This document shows positions 35,418 to 45,000 of a DNA stretch of 64,000 nt, one piece after another. The DNA is from Ruegeria sp. HKCCA6707 (GTDB lineage Bacteria > Pseudomonadota > Alphaproteobacteria > Rhodobacterales > Rhodobacteraceae). Made by a program: the position numbers and the translations under genes. Within the stretch, counting starts at the first letter, position 1. Each line of letters begins with the position of its first letter. The DNA is taken from positions 62,001 to 126,000 of the forward strand of contig NZ_WQEG01000006.1 in assembly GCF_013033515.1 (NCBI RefSeq), written 5' to 3'. The notes under the pieces are model-generated. The model ran no database searches, was not told the origin of the DNA, and saw nothing but the letters and a program-made list of their open reading frames with translations.

Positions 35418-36170
35418 GTGGCACAGGTGGGGTCAACTGTTTCGAGATATCTATTCGGTGGCGCAATCACGCTTTGCTCCATGCCCGCAGCCGCCAGCGA
35501 CCTGACCGGCAACATCGCTGAACCCGAAGTCGTCGAGCCGCCGCGTATCGTTCGCGATACGAGCGCGTTCTATGTGGGCGCCAGTGGCGGATATGCTTTC
35601 GGCGAGTCTGATCGTTTCGGCCTGCGCACTCCGACGGCATTGTTTCCAGCCGGTGACAACGAGCCCAGCGGTGGATTTGGAGGCGTACGGGCCGGTTGGC
35701 GCGGCGTTTTGCCGACCTCTTGGGGCAGTGACTATATCTACGGGCTAGAACTGGGTTATGACTTCGGCACTTTCGATGATTCCTCGGAAACGGCTGTGGG
35801 CCTGACAGGTGTGCAATCTGGCAGTGAGATTTCTGATGTCTTCTCGGTTCGTCTTCGCGGGGGCCTCACAAACCGTTCGGGTCGCGTGCTGTATTTTGCA
35901 TCGATCGGATATGTCGAGGCGGACATCACCACTACAGCCGTCCTGACGCCCTTTTTCGGCCCAGAGCAGGATTTCGGCGTCACCGATTCTCGTTCGGGAT
36001 ACTCGGCAAGTGTTGGCGCAGAATACCAAATCAGCCGCCACCTTTCGCTGACCGGTGAGTTTGAGTTCGTGCAATTCGACTCGAAAACGGTGAACTTTGA
36101 TCCCAACTTCTCAACACGTTCAACCCCCGAATTTACCGCCATCCGTATCGGGTTGAACTACGCGTTCTAA
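35418..36170 (+). CDS. Outer membrane beta-barrel protein (porin-like/opacity family)
   Basis: Predicted outer membrane protein of 250 residues. From GTG 35418, 8 bases after GGAGGG, the chain opens with a signal peptide (hydrophobic core G-A-I-T-L-C-S, cleavage after A-A-A-S). The rest alternates hydrophobic and polar residues with Gly-rich turns (F-G-G-V-R-A-G-W-R-G, Y-G-L-E-L-G-Y-D-F-G). It ends in aromatic strands F-T-A-I-R-I-G-L-N-Y-A-F, the C-terminal Phe being the barrel-assembly signal. This is the pattern of small 8-strand barrels. Role unknown. Confidence 0.78.
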   Translation: MAQVGSTVSRYLFGGAITLCSMPAAASDLTGNIAEPEVVEPPRIVRDTSAFYVGASGGYAFGESDRFGLRTPTALFPAGDNEPSGGFGGVRAGWRGVLPTSWGSDYIYGLELGYDFGTFDDSSETAVGLTGVQSGSEISDVFSVRLRGGLTNRSGRVLYFASIGYVEADITTTAVLTPFFGPEQDFGVTDSRSGYSASVGAEYQISRHLSLTGEFEFVQFDSKTVNFDPNFSTRSTPEFTAIRIGLNYAF

Positions 36171-36292
36171 GGTCGGCTGCGCATCAGATTTCGGCGGAAA
36201 TGTGAAACTTCGAAAAAATCGACATTGGCCGCTTGCGTCCACCAACTCTTGTTGTCTACGCTCACCCTGTAACGCCAAGACAGGAGAACGGA

Positions 36293-37315
36293 TTGGCCAT
36301 CGGTGCCCTGACCCCACCGCAAGATGACGCACCCCAGCATGAGGTGCTTGTTGAATTTCCCGACAACCGGCTATTGATCGACCTTTGCGGCGAATACGAC
36401 CGCAATCTGGCCGAGATCGAGCGGCAGCTTTCGGTTCAAATCGTCCGCCGTGGCAACCAATTGGTGGTCATGGGCGAGGAGGATGCGCAAAAACAGGCAG
36501 TCGAAGTGCTGCAAGCGCTCTATACCCGCTTGGAAGGCGGGCGCGACGTTGCTGCAGCCGATGTGGATCGCGAATTGCGCATGGGCAATTCCGAGGCCGA
36601 GACTGGCAGCCGCGATGGTGATCAGCTTGAGATGTTCAAGGGCGGAACCGTCGAAATCAAAACACGTAAGAAACTGGTCGAGCCGCGCACTGATGCTCAA
36701 AAGGCCTATGTGCAATCCTTGTTCAACAATGAACTTGCCTTCGGCATCGGACCGGCGGGCACCGGCAAGACTTATCTTGCTGTGGCCGTGGGGGTTTCGA
36801 TGTTCATCGGTGGGCATGTGGATCGGATCATCCTCAGCCGACCTGCGGTTGAGGCGGGCGAGAAGCTGGGCTATTTGCCGGGTGACATGAAGGACAAGGT
36901 CGATCCCTACATGCAGCCGCTCTATGACGCGCTGAACGATTTTCTGCCTGGCAAACAACTGGCCAAGCTGATCGAAGAAAAGCGTATCGAGATCGCCCCA
37001 TTGGCCTTTATGCGTGGGCGCACGCTGGCCAATGCCTTTGTGGTATTGGACGAGGCTCAGAATGCCACGACCATGCAAATGAAGATGTTTCTGACCCGTC
37101 TGGGCGAAGGCAGCCGCATGGTGATCACCGGCGACCGGTCGCAGGTGGACTTGCCACGTGGGGTGCAGTCGGGGCTGGCAGATGCTGAGCGGCTGTTGAA
37201 GACGATCCCGAATATCAGCTTCAATTACTTCACATCGAAAGACGTGGTACGACATCCGCTTGTGGCCGCCATCATCGAAGCGTATGAGGCGGATTCAGGC
37301 CGGGAAACAGGGTAG
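36293..37315 (+). CDS. phoH: PhoH family ATPase (PhoH-like protein)
   Basis: Cytoplasmic P-loop protein of 340 residues, a conserved neighbour of ybeY and linked to RNA metabolism. The N-terminal part has a KH-like segment (G-N-Q-L-V-V-M-G). Walker A is G-P-A-G-T-G-K-T and Walker B F-V-V-L-D-E-A-Q-N-A, with S-R-P-A-V-E-A-G-E-K-L-G-Y-L-P-G between them. Start is TTG 36293, preceded by A-G-G-A-G at 7 bases; the longer TTG at 36233 lacks a ribosome site. First of the phoH-ybeY-corC-lnt operon. Confidence 0.93.
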   Translation: MAIGALTPPQDDAPQHEVLVEFPDNRLLIDLCGEYDRNLAEIERQLSVQIVRRGNQLVVMGEEDAQKQAVEVLQALYTRLEGGRDVAAADVDRELRMGNSEAETGSRDGDQLEMFKGGTVEIKTRKKLVEPRTDAQKAYVQSLFNNELAFGIGPAGTGKTYLAVAVGVSMFIGGHVDRIILSRPAVEAGEKLGYLPGDMKDKVDPYMQPLYDALNDFLPGKQLAKLIEEKRIEIAPLAFMRGRTLANAFVVLDEAQNATTMQMKMFLTRLGEGSRMVITGDRSQVDLPRGVQSGLADAERLLKTIPNISFNYFTSKDVVRHPLVAAIIEAYEADSGRETG

Positions 37316-37348
37316 TCACCGGCGCAACGCGTGTTTGGAAGCCGGTCT

Positions 37349-37843
37349 ATGAACCTTGAAATCACTGTGGACGACCCACGATGGGATGGGTTGGACAGTC
37401 TTGCACAAAAGGCTGTTGCGGCCGCTCTGGATCACATTGGGTTGGATTCCGGTTTGTGCGAGGTCAGCCTTTTGGGCTGTGATGACGCGCGGATTGCGGC
37501 GCTGAACGCTGAGTTTCGCGAAAAACCGACGCCGACCAACGTACTCAGCTGGCCCGCCCAAAATTTGGCATCGCAACAAGCCGGTGGTATCCCATCTTTG
37601 CCCCAACCCGATTTCACCGGTGAAATCGCGCTGGGGGATATCGCGATATCCTACGACACCTGCGCACGCGAAGCGGCGGATAGTGGCAAACCTTTCGATC
37701 ATCATGTCGCGCATTTGCTTGTTCACGGCGTTCTGCATTTGCTGGGCTATGATCACATCCGTGACCTTGACGCTACTTTGATGGAGCGTGTTGAGGCCGA
37801 GATACTTGGCAAGATGGGTATTGATGACCCATATAATGGGTGA
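37349..37843 (+). CDS. ybeY: Endoribonuclease YbeY (16S rRNA maturation)
   Basis: Zinc metalloendonuclease of 164 residues acting in 16S rRNA 3' processing and ribosome quality control. The zinc triad is in [15 protein letters not shown], the hallmark of the family. The N-terminal strand N-V-L-S-W-P is a common family variant. ATG 37349 gives M-N-L-E-I-T-V. It follows phoH by 33 bases and its frame ends just before corC. Confidence 0.95.
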   Translation: MNLEITVDDPRWDGLDSLAQKAVAAALDHIGLDSGLCEVSLLGCDDARIAALNAEFREKPTPTNVLSWPAQNLASQQAGGIPSLPQPDFTGEIALGDIAISYDTCAREAADSGKPFDHHVAHLLVHGVLHLLGYDHIRDLDATLMERVEAEILGKMGIDDPYNG

Positions 37844-37878
37844 CAAGGGTTTCTGACCCGATCATTTGGAATAGGACA

Positions 37879-38754
37879 ATGGGCGATACAGACGGCAGTT
37901 CTAGGGCGGCGCAAGGCGCGCACCCTTCGGACAGCAAAGACAGTCAAAGCAACTTTTTCTCTCGACTTTTTGGGGGGCTTGCGACGCAGGCCGAAGTTGC
38001 TGAACCGACAAACGGAAAAGAGACAGCGGTGGCGCAGCCACGCGGCATGATCAACCTGCGACGCATGCGTGTTGAAGATGTGGCAATCCCGACCGCCGAA
38101 ATCGTCTCTGTCCCCGTGACAATTTCCAAAGAGGAACTGGCAGACCTTTTTCGTGACAGTGGCTTGTCGCGTATTCCCGTCTATGACGGCACGCTTGATA
38201 CTCCGCTTGGGTTTGTACACCTGAAGGATTTCGCTCTGACCCACGGGTTCAATGGCGGTTCTGCCGAGTTTGAGCTGCAATCCATGTTGCGAACATTGTT
38301 GTTCGTACCGCCTTCGATGCCGATCGGCGTGTTGCTGACCAAAATGCAGACCGAGCGGCGACACATGGCTTTGGTGATTGACGAATATGGCGGCGTTGAT
38401 GGGCTTCTGACCATCGAAGATCTTATCGAACAGGTCGTGGGAGAAATCGCCGACGAACATGATACTGACGAAGGTCAGCTGTGGTTCGAGGAAAAACCGG
38501 GCTGCTACGTGGTTCAGGCGCGGGTTCCTCTGGAAGAGTTCGAGGCCGAGATTGGCAGGTCGCTGACAAGCCATGAGGATGTGGACGAGGAAGAGATCGA
38601 CACATTGGGCGGGCTTGTGTTCATGCTGTCTGGCCGCGTTCCTGCACGGGGCGAGGTTGTGCAGCACCCCGAAGGGCCCGAATTCGAAGTTCTGGACGCC
38701 GACCCCCGGCGGATCAAACGGTTGCGGGTCATGTTGCCGAAAGCTGATGGATGA
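37879..38754 (+). CDS. corC: CBS-domain protein, CorC/HlyC family
   Basis: Soluble protein of 291 residues with two CBS repeats (from about R-V-E-D-V-A-I-P to H-L-K-D-F, and L-L-F-V-P-P-S-M-P to D-G-L-L-T-I-E-D) and the CorC C-terminal domain (G-G-L-V-F-M-L-S-G-R-V-P). Linked by family to magnesium/cobalt homeostasis, though the biochemical job is unsettled. The membrane DUF21 part of larger relatives is absent. I use ATG 37879 rather than the GTG at 37840, which would overlap the ybeY stop and has no clear ribosome site. Its TGA overlaps the lnt ATG. Confidence 0.9.
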   Translation: MGDTDGSSRAAQGAHPSDSKDSQSNFFSRLFGGLATQAEVAEPTNGKETAVAQPRGMINLRRMRVEDVAIPTAEIVSVPVTISKEELADLFRDSGLSRIPVYDGTLDTPLGFVHLKDFALTHGFNGGSAEFELQSMLRTLLFVPPSMPIGVLLTKMQTERRHMALVIDEYGGVDGLLTIEDLIEQVVGEIADEHDTDEGQLWFEEKPGCYVVQARVPLEEFEAEIGRSLTSHEDVDEEEIDTLGGLVFMLSGRVPARGEVVQHPEGPEFEVLDADPRRIKRLRVMLPKADG

Positions 38755-40256
38755 CCAAGCTGGAGGGCTGGCCGATCTGGCTTAGGCTCGTGCTTGCGGC
38801 TGGTTTGGGGGTCATTGCTGCCCTGGGCTTGGCGCCGCTTGGGTATTGGTGGGCCTCGTTCATTGCCATGATCGGGATTGCACCGCTCTTTTTGGCCTGT
38901 GAATCCCCTCGGAGCGCTGCCTGGTTGGGTTGGTTTTTTGCTACAGGCTATTTTGCCCATGCGCTCAGCTGGATCGTCGAACCATTTCTGGTTGATATAG
39001 CCCGCCATGGATGGATGGCCCCGTTTGCGGTGGTGCTGTTATCGGGTGGTTTGGCACTATTCTGGGCCTTGGCTTTCTGGATTGCCCACCGTGCTGGTGG
39101 CAAGCCGATTCAAGCAGCTCTTGTCTTGGCATTGGTGCTGTCTCTGGTCGAGATGGCGCGCGGCTATGTGTTGACCGGGTTTCCATGGGCGGGTCTGGCG
39201 CAGGTCTGGCTGGACACACCGGTGGCGCAGCTTCTGTCGTTGTTTGGCCCTTATGGGGTGGGGGCGATAACCTTGCTTGCAACCTTGCCTTTGGGGGCTG
39301 CCCTTTTCGCAACGCCGTCATTGCGCAATGCGGCGACTCCCGCGGCGCTAACCCTGGCACTGGTTGGCTTGGTCGTCGTCTACAGCAGCACCAGACCCGA
39401 GCCGAAATCGACCGGACACACTGTCCGCCTGATCCAACCCAACGCGCCGCAGCACCAGAAATGGGACCCTGAATTTGCACCACTGTTTTTCGCACGGCAG
39501 GTCGAGTTCACGGCTGCCGCACCGCGCCCAGATCTGATTGTATGGCCGGAAACCTCGGTCCCTGTCTGGTTGCAAAACGCGGACCGTCATTTCCAAGCCA
39601 TCGCGGACGCCGCGCAGGGTACACCTGTTCTGCTTGGTATTCAGCGGGCAGAGGGTTTGCGGTATTACAATTCGATGGTCTTGCTGGATGAAAACGGGCA
39701 GCAGGCAGGGCTTTATGACAAGCATCATCTGGCCCCTTTTGGGGAATACGTTCCGTTTGGCGGGCTGCTGGCGCGCTTTGGGATTTCAGGACTGGCGGCT
39801 CAGACTGGCAACGGGTTTTCCGCGGGCCCGGGCGCCCAGGTGTTGGACATCGGCGCGCTGGGCAAAGCGCTGCCGCTGATCTGTTATGAGGCGGTCTTTA
39901 CTCAGGACGTTTTGTCTGCTCCTGAACGCCCGGATTTTCTGGTTCAGATCACCAATGACGCCTGGTTTGGCACGCGCTCTGGTCCCTACCAACATCTTGC
40001 GCAGGCGCGGATGCGTGCTATCGAACAAGGCCTGCCGATGATGCGCGCGGCAAATACCGGCGTTTCAGCAATGATCGATCCGTTGGGTGGGATCACAGGC
40101 TCGCTGGATTTGGGGCAGGCGGGCTTTGTCGACGCGGTCTTACCCGCCCCGCTCTCGCCGACCCCTTATTCAAGAATTGGCGACGGTCCGGTTTTTTTTG
40201 CACTATTGTTGCTGTTTTTGTGGGCTCGCCGCACCGCTGGCCGGGCAGACGGGTAA
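38751..40256 (+). CDS. lnt: Apolipoprotein N-acyltransferase
   Basis: Inner membrane enzyme that adds the third acyl chain to lipoproteins. The 501-residue chain starts with about six hydrophobic helices, then a nitrilase-like periplasmic domain with all three catalytic residues: Glu in W-P-E-T-S-V-P, Lys in Y-D-K-H-H-L-A-P-F-G-E, and Cys in L-I-C-Y-E-A-V-F. A last helix (F-F-A-L-L-L-L-F-L-W-A) precedes the basic tail. It overlaps corC by ATGA and is the end of that operon. Confidence 0.95.
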   Translation: MTKLEGWPIWLRLVLAAGLGVIAALGLAPLGYWWASFIAMIGIAPLFLACESPRSAAWLGWFFATGYFAHALSWIVEPFLVDIARHGWMAPFAVVLLSGGLALFWALAFWIAHRAGGKPIQAALVLALVLSLVEMARGYVLTGFPWAGLAQVWLDTPVAQLLSLFGPYGVGAITLLATLPLGAALFATPSLRNAATPAALTLALVGLVVVYSSTRPEPKSTGHTVRLIQPNAPQHQKWDPEFAPLFFARQVEFTAAAPRPDLIVWPETSVPVWLQNADRHFQAIADAAQGTPVLLGIQRAEGLRYYNSMVLLDENGQQAGLYDKHHLAPFGEYVPFGGLLARFGISGLAAQTGNGFSAGPGAQVLDIGALGKALPLICYEAVFTQDVLSAPERPDFLVQITNDAWFGTRSGPYQHLAQARMRAIEQGLPMMRAANTGVSAMIDPLGGITGSLDLGQAGFVDAVLPAPLSPTPYSRIGDGPVFFALLLLFLWARRTAGRADG

Positions 40257-40302
40257 ATTCAGATTGACCCGGTCGGGCAGGGCGCGTATCCCGGCTATCG
40301 CC

Positions 40303-40347
40303 CGTCACAACGGCTTCCTGGCGTGATGGGGAAATCTTAATGGAGCA
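40303..40347 (+). ncRNA. SAM/SAH riboswitch before metK
   Basis: Translational riboswitch of the SAM/SAH class, found upstream of metK in Rhodobacterales. The stem CGTCAC (40303-40308) pairs with GTGATG (40323-40328), one G-U pair. Between them sits the highly conserved loop AACGGCTTCCTGGC. Downstream TGGAGCA (40341-40347) is the ribosome binding site and can pair with the loop's GCTTCC to make the pseudoknot. Ligand binding would hide the ribosome site and stop MetK synthesis. The sequence is essentially identical to the consensus I remember, including the GGAGCA end. metK begins at 40353. Confidence 0.93.
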
Positions 40348-40352
40348 CTTTC

Positions 40353-41534
40353 ATGTCCCGACAGAACTATATTTTTACCTCGGAGTCCGTGTCCGAAGGG
40401 CACCCCGACAAAGTCTGCGATCGCATTTCCGATGCGGTTCTTGATGCCTTTCTGGCAGAAGAGCCCGAAGCGCGAGTTGCCTGTGAAACCTTTGCCACAA
40501 CCAATCGGGTCGTGATTGGCGGCGAGGTTGGCCTGTCGGATCAGGACAAACTGCACGACTACATGGGGCGCATTGATCAGATCGCCCGCGCGTGCATCAA
40601 AGATATTGGCTACGAGCAAGACAAATTCCACCACGAAACCGTTGAAGTGACAAACCTTCTGCATGAGCAATCCGCTCATATTGCACAGGGTGTGGATGCG
40701 GCGGATAACAAGGATGAAGGCGCCGGTGACCAGGGCATCATGTTTGGCTATGCCACAACCGAAACGCCTGCGCTTATGCCCGCACCGATCCAGTATTCGC
40801 ACGCGATCCTGCGCCGCCTGGCTGAGGTGCGCAAGAATGGCACCGAACCAGCGCTGGGCCCCGACGCCAAGTCGCAGCTGTCGGTTGTCTACCAGAACGG
40901 CAAACCGGTTGGCGTGAGCTCGGTTGTTCTGTCGACACAGCATTTGGATGAAGCGCTGACATCAGACGATATCCGCGCCATTGTCGAGCCCTATATTCGC
41001 GAAACGCTGCCCGACGGGTGGCTGAGCGCAGACACCGAATGGCACGTGAACCCGACCGGCAAGTTCGTGATCGGCGGGCCTGATGGCGATGCCGGTCTGA
41101 CCGGGCGTAAGATTATCGTCGACACCTATGGCGGTGCTGCACCCCATGGTGGCGGTGCATTCTCGGGGAAAGATCCGACCAAGGTCGATCGCTCTGCAGC
41201 CTATGCCGCGCGCTACCTGGCCAAAAACGTGGTGGCTGCGGGCATGGCCGAACGCTGCACCATTCAGCTGAGCTATGCCATCGGGGTGTCCAAACCGCTG
41301 TCGATCTATGCCGAAACCTATGGCACCGGTCAAGTCTCGGACGCTGAGATCGAAAAGGCCGTGGGCGAGGTGATGGACCTGACGCCGCGCGGTATCCGGC
41401 AGCAATTGCAAATGAACAAGCCGATCTATCAGCGAACCGCTGCTTACGGCCATTTCGGGCGCGCGCCCGATGCCGATGGCGGGTTCAGCTGGGAACGCAC
41501 TGATCTGGTCGATGCGCTGAAATCAGCCGTTTGA
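40353..41534 (+). CDS. metK: S-adenosylmethionine synthetase
   Basis: Makes SAM from methionine and ATP. The 393-residue protein has the entry [19 protein letters not shown], the A-C-E-T-F-A-T-T-N segment, [11 protein letters not shown] and [16 protein letters not shown], all diagnostic. ATG 40353 lies 5 bases after the riboswitch ribosome site. A strong terminator follows at 41552, so it is a single-gene unit. Confidence 0.98.
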   Translation: MSRQNYIFTSESVSEGHPDKVCDRISDAVLDAFLAEEPEARVACETFATTNRVVIGGEVGLSDQDKLHDYMGRIDQIARACIKDIGYEQDKFHHETVEVTNLLHEQSAHIAQGVDAADNKDEGAGDQGIMFGYATTETPALMPAPIQYSHAILRRLAEVRKNGTEPALGPDAKSQLSVVYQNGKPVGVSSVVLSTQHLDEALTSDDIRAIVEPYIRETLPDGWLSADTEWHVNPTGKFVIGGPDGDAGLTGRKIIVDTYGGAAPHGGGAFSGKDPTKVDRSAAYAARYLAKNVVAAGMAERCTIQLSYAIGVSKPLSIYAETYGTGQVSDAEIEKAVGEVMDLTPRGIRQQLQMNKPIYQRTAAYGHFGRAPDADGGFSWERTDLVDALKSAV

Positions 41535-41551
41535 TCATGTGATCCAACGGG

Positions 41552-41582
41552 GCGCCCTCACGGGCGCGCTCTTCTTCTGTTT
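41552..41582 (+). terminator. Rho-independent terminator of metK
   Basis: GCGCCC, loop TCAC, GGGCGC is a perfect 6-bp stem (41552-41567) followed by a pyrimidine-rich tail with T clusters, 18 bases after the metK stop. Confidence 0.8.
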
Positions 41583-41618
41583 AAAAATACCTCGAGGGTT
41601 TCGGGGGCTGGCCCCCGA
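41583..41618. repeat. Intergenic hairpin element, degraded roseobacter-type repeat
   Basis: After AAAAATACC the sequence holds TCGGGGGC, TG, GCCCCCGA (41601-41618), a near-perfect GC hairpin. The same GGGGGC core and an AAATA-type flank recur at 55486-55531. Related hairpins are frequent between genes of roseobacters; this is from memory, not counted here. Confidence 0.4.
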
Positions 41619-41675
41619 CCTCTGCCGCAAGACAGCCTCTTGCAACGCTTTGGGTGGCGCAGTATGGGCTCGGCC

Positions 41676-42386
41676 ATGAGCACCCAGTCACCAGAACGCC
41701 CGCGCAGAAACTTCTATGGCCGGTTCAAGGGCAAAACCCTGAAACCCAGCCAGAAAACCTATCTGAACGAAGATCTGGCGGCCTTGTCGCCTGGTGCGGT
41801 CGATTGGGACAGCAATCCGAACCGAGATTCGCTCGATTTGCAAACCCTGTTCAACGGCAAGCCGGTGTGGCTTGAAATCGGTTTTGGCGGCGGTGAGCAT
41901 CTGGTGCATCAGGCGCAAAGCAACCCCGATATCGGGATTATTGGAGCGGAACCTTACATCAATGGCGTTGCTATGTTGCTGGGCAAGATCCGCAAAGCCG
42001 GTGTCACCAACCTTGCGGTCCATCCCGGGGACGCGCGAGACCTTTTTGACGTTCTGCCCAAGGCGAGCATTTCGCGCGCCTTTCTGCTCTACCCCGACCC
42101 GTGGCCCAAGAAGCGCCATCATCGGCGTCGTTTTGTGACACCCGAACATCTTGAGCCCTTGGCCAAGGTGCTCAAGCCGGGCGCGATCTTTCGCGTAGCC
42201 ACGGACATTCCCGATTACGTCCGCCAAACCCTCGAAGAGGTGCCCGGTGCAGGTTTCGAATGGCTTGCCGAACGCCCCAAAGATTGGCGCACGCCTTGGG
42301 ACGATTGGATCTCGACCCGTTACGAGCAAAAAGCGCTGCGCGAAGGCCGTACACCGCATTATCTGACCTTCCGGCGTTTGGGATAA
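41676..42386 (+). CDS. trmB: tRNA (guanine-N7-)-methyltransferase
   Basis: Methylates G46 of tRNAs. The 236-residue protein starts with R-R-N-F-Y-G-R-F-K-G, and has the SAM motif L-E-I-G-F-G-G-G-E-H and the catalytic stretch L-L-Y-P-D-P-W-P-K-K-R-H-H-R-R-R, which is diagnostic. G-A-I-F-R-V-A-T-D-I-P-D-Y and T-R-Y-E-Q-K-A-L-R-E-G complete the pattern. ATG 41676 is the start that best fits the family; ATG 41664 is also possible. Confidence 0.96.
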   Translation: MSTQSPERPRRNFYGRFKGKTLKPSQKTYLNEDLAALSPGAVDWDSNPNRDSLDLQTLFNGKPVWLEIGFGGGEHLVHQAQSNPDIGIIGAEPYINGVAMLLGKIRKAGVTNLAVHPGDARDLFDVLPKASISRAFLLYPDPWPKKRHHRRRFVTPEHLEPLAKVLKPGAIFRVATDIPDYVRQTLEEVPGAGFEWLAERPKDWRTPWDDWISTRYEQKALREGRTPHYLTFRRLG

Positions 42387-42470
42387 TTTTCCTGCAAGGG
42401 CGGACCAAACCCTGAAGGCTGTGCTATGATGGGCTACAGTTTAGACTCTTGTATTTCTTCAGGTCCCCTC

Positions 42471-43544
42471 ATGTCAGACATTCGCATAACAAATTGTCAC
42501 GCCCACCTTTTTACCGGACGGCACGTGCCCGAGGATTACCCGTATCCTGTGCTCAAACCGTTTCGGAAAATGCCCGGCCTGACCAAGCTGGTGGCTGCGG
42601 GTGCGCGGCTGATCGGTCAGCATCCGGTGGCGGAAAAGCTGGAGCGGCTCTATCGGTTTCAAAAAGAAACGTCCGAGGAAAGCCAGCGCGATATTCTGGA
42701 TAACCTGCGGCGTCACTATCCGGGCAACACGCGCTTTGTGGTGTTGCCGATGGAGCTGTCTGCTTTTGGTTATGGCGCACCGGAAATGCCGCTGAGCGCG
42801 CAGCATGATGAACTGGCGGCACTGGCGCGTGACCCGGAAGTCGGCAAAAGCGTGATCCCCTTTGCCACCATCGACCCGCGCGCGGACCTGCAAGCGACCG
42901 AGCTTTGGCGCGCCATTGACAAGCTGGGCTTTCGCGGCGTGAAACTCTATCCGCGTCTGGGCTTTGCCCCGGATGATCCGGTGTTGATGGCCCATGTTTA
43001 TCCACGGCTGGAAAAAATGGGACTTCCTGTAATGTCCCATTGCTCGCGCGGCGGGGTGCAAGGGCGGTACCTGTCGGATCATTGGGCCGACCGCTATACT
43101 GAACCCGAGGCGTTCATCCCCGTCTTGCGCGCCTTCCCCAAGCTGCGGATCTGCCTGGCCCATTTCGGCGGGCAACGGGATTGGGAGGCCTATGCGAACC
43201 CCGATCAGTATGATCCGCTGGATGATGCCTATGACCGGAACTGGCAGGTCTCGATCCGTCGCATGATCGGCAGCGGAGATTTTCCGGGCCTGTGGACTGA
43301 TATTTCGTACACGCTGTTTCAGTTCGAAGACTACGCGCCATTCCTGCGGATGTTTTTGAATGGTGATGATCTTGAAAGCAAACGGTTGCGGTCACGCGTG
43401 CTGTTCGGATCTGATTATTATATGACCCGGCAAGAGAAGCTGTCGGAAAAGGCGGTATGCATCCGGTTGCGCAACGCGTTGGGCGAACCGCTGTTTAGAC
43501 AAATCGCCGATGAAAACCCGACAATCTGGTTGGGCGAGGCCTGA
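42471..43544 (+). CDS. Amidohydrolase 2 family metal-dependent hydrolase
   Basis: TIM-barrel hydrolase of 357 residues. The first metal motif is N-C-H-A-H-L-F near residue 8, then V-K-L-Y-P-R-L-G, a His in V-M-S-H-C-S-R-G-G, and a late G-S-D-Y-Y, where the catalytic Asp lies. This is the amidohydrolase-related (ACMSD-like) group, in which substrates range from aromatic acids to lactones. ATG 42471 has no strong ribosome site, but the HxH motif follows at once. An in-frame ATG at 42426 is less likely. Alone between trmB and aroA. Confidence 0.8.
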   Translation: MSDIRITNCHAHLFTGRHVPEDYPYPVLKPFRKMPGLTKLVAAGARLIGQHPVAEKLERLYRFQKETSEESQRDILDNLRRHYPGNTRFVVLPMELSAFGYGAPEMPLSAQHDELAALARDPEVGKSVIPFATIDPRADLQATELWRAIDKLGFRGVKLYPRLGFAPDDPVLMAHVYPRLEKMGLPVMSHCSRGGVQGRYLSDHWADRYTEPEAFIPVLRAFPKLRICLAHFGGQRDWEAYANPDQYDPLDDAYDRNWQVSIRRMIGSGDFPGLWTDISYTLFQFEDYAPFLRMFLNGDDLESKRLRSRVLFGSDYYMTRQEKLSEKAVCIRLRNALGEPLFRQIADENPTIWLGEA

Positions 43545-43641
43545 CAGGCGCGAATACGGAGCATTCCTTTGGCTTTGCGGCTGGACCCTGCGGCTGCAAT
43601 TCGCTAATCGGCCTTGAACTGATAGCGCAAAAGGAGCCCTC

Positions 43642-45000
43642 ATGTCCGGACACGGCACGCCCATCCCGATGACTTCGCATCCCTGCGGCCCGTTGACCGG
43701 AACGGCAGAGGTGCCGGGCGACAAGTCGATCTCGCATCGGTCTTTGATTCTGGGCGCGATGGCTGTGGGCGAAACCCGGATCAGCGGTCTGCTGGAAGGC
43801 GAGGATGTGCTGGACACTGCCAAAGCGATGCGCGCTTTTGGGGCCGAGGTGACTGATCATGGCGGTGGCGAATGGTCGGTGCATGGTGTCGGTGTGGGCG
43901 GCTTTGCCGAACCCGATCAGGTGATTGATTGCGGCAACTCAGGCACCGGTGTGCGCCTGATCATGGGCGCGATGGCAACGTCTCCGATCACAGCAACCTT
44001 TACAGGCGACGCCAGCCTGAACAAACGTCCCATGGCGCGTGTAACAGATCCGTTGGCGTTGTTTGGCACGCAAGCGGTGGGCCGTGACGGCGGGCGCCTG
44101 CCTATGACCATCGTGGGCGCGGCTGATCCGACGCCTGTGCGCTACGAAGTGCCGGTGCCTTCGGCTCAGGTGAAATCGGCTGTGTTGCTGGCGGGCCTGA
44201 ACGCACCGGGTAAGACCGTCGTGATCGAGAAAGAGGCGACGCGCGATCATTCCGAACGGATGCTGGCAGGCTTTGGGGCTGAAATCACTGTTGAGGATAC
44301 CGATGAGGGGCGGGTGATCACCCTGACCGGTCGCCCCGAACTGAAACCACAAGTCATCGCAGTGCCGCGTGATCCGTCCAGTGCGGCTTTCCCGGTATGC
44401 GCCGCGCTGATCACGCCCGGCTCGGACGTTCTGGTGCCGGGCATCGGCCTGAACCCGACCCGCGCCGGCCTGTTCACCACGCTGCGCGAGATGGGGGCCG
44501 ACCTGACCTATGAAAACGAACGCGAAGAGGGCGGTGAGCCGGTTGCCGATCTGCGGGCGAAATACTCGCCGGATATGAAAGGCATTTCGGTCCCACCTGA
44601 ACGTGCGGCCTCGATGATCGATGAGTATCCCGTTTTGTCTGTGGTTGCTGCCAACGCGACGGGCACGACCGTGATGGGCGGTGTCAAAGAGCTGCGGGTC
44701 AAGGAAAGCGACCGGATCGACGCAATGGCCAAAGGCCTGCGCTCGAATGGGGTGACCGTGGATGAGGGTGAAGACTGGTGGTCAGTCGAAGGTTTGGGCA
44801 TTGGCAACGTGCCTGGTGGCGGCACCTGCGAAAGCTTTCTGGATCACCGCATCGCAATGTCGTTCATGGTGATGGGCATGGGCGCGCAAAAGCCCGTGAC
44901 TGTGGATGATGGTGGCCCGATCGCGACCTCGTTCCCGATCTTCGAGCCGCTGATGACCAGGCTCGGCGCAAAGCTGATGCGCAACAATCGGTCGGTTTGA
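43642..45000 (+). CDS. aroA: 3-phosphoshikimate 1-carboxyvinyltransferase (EPSP synthase), class II
   Basis: Sixth step of the shikimate pathway. The 452-residue protein has [33 protein letters not shown], and L-N-P-T-R. The sets G-D-K-S, S-A-Q-V-K, R-x-H-x-E and N-x-T-R are those defining class II (CP4-like) enzymes. At the site where CP4 has Ala (N-A-A-T-G), this one has Gly (N-S-G-T-G). Start ATG has A-G-G-A-G upstream. It overlaps the cmk ATG by one base. Confidence 0.96.
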   Translation: MSGHGTPIPMTSHPCGPLTGTAEVPGDKSISHRSLILGAMAVGETRISGLLEGEDVLDTAKAMRAFGAEVTDHGGGEWSVHGVGVGGFAEPDQVIDCGNSGTGVRLIMGAMATSPITATFTGDASLNKRPMARVTDPLALFGTQAVGRDGGRLPMTIVGAADPTPVRYEVPVPSAQVKSAVLLAGLNAPGKTVVIEKEATRDHSERMLAGFGAEITVEDTDEGRVITLTGRPELKPQVIAVPRDPSSAAFPVCAALITPGSDVLVPGIGLNPTRAGLFTTLREMGADLTYENEREEGGEPVADLRAKYSPDMKGISVPPERAASMIDEYPVLSVVAANATGTTVMGGVKELRVKESDRIDAMAKGLRSNGVTVDEGEDWWSVEGLGIGNVPGGGTCESFLDHRIAMSFMVMGMGAQKPVTVDDGGPIATSFPIFEPLMTRLGAKLMRNNRSV

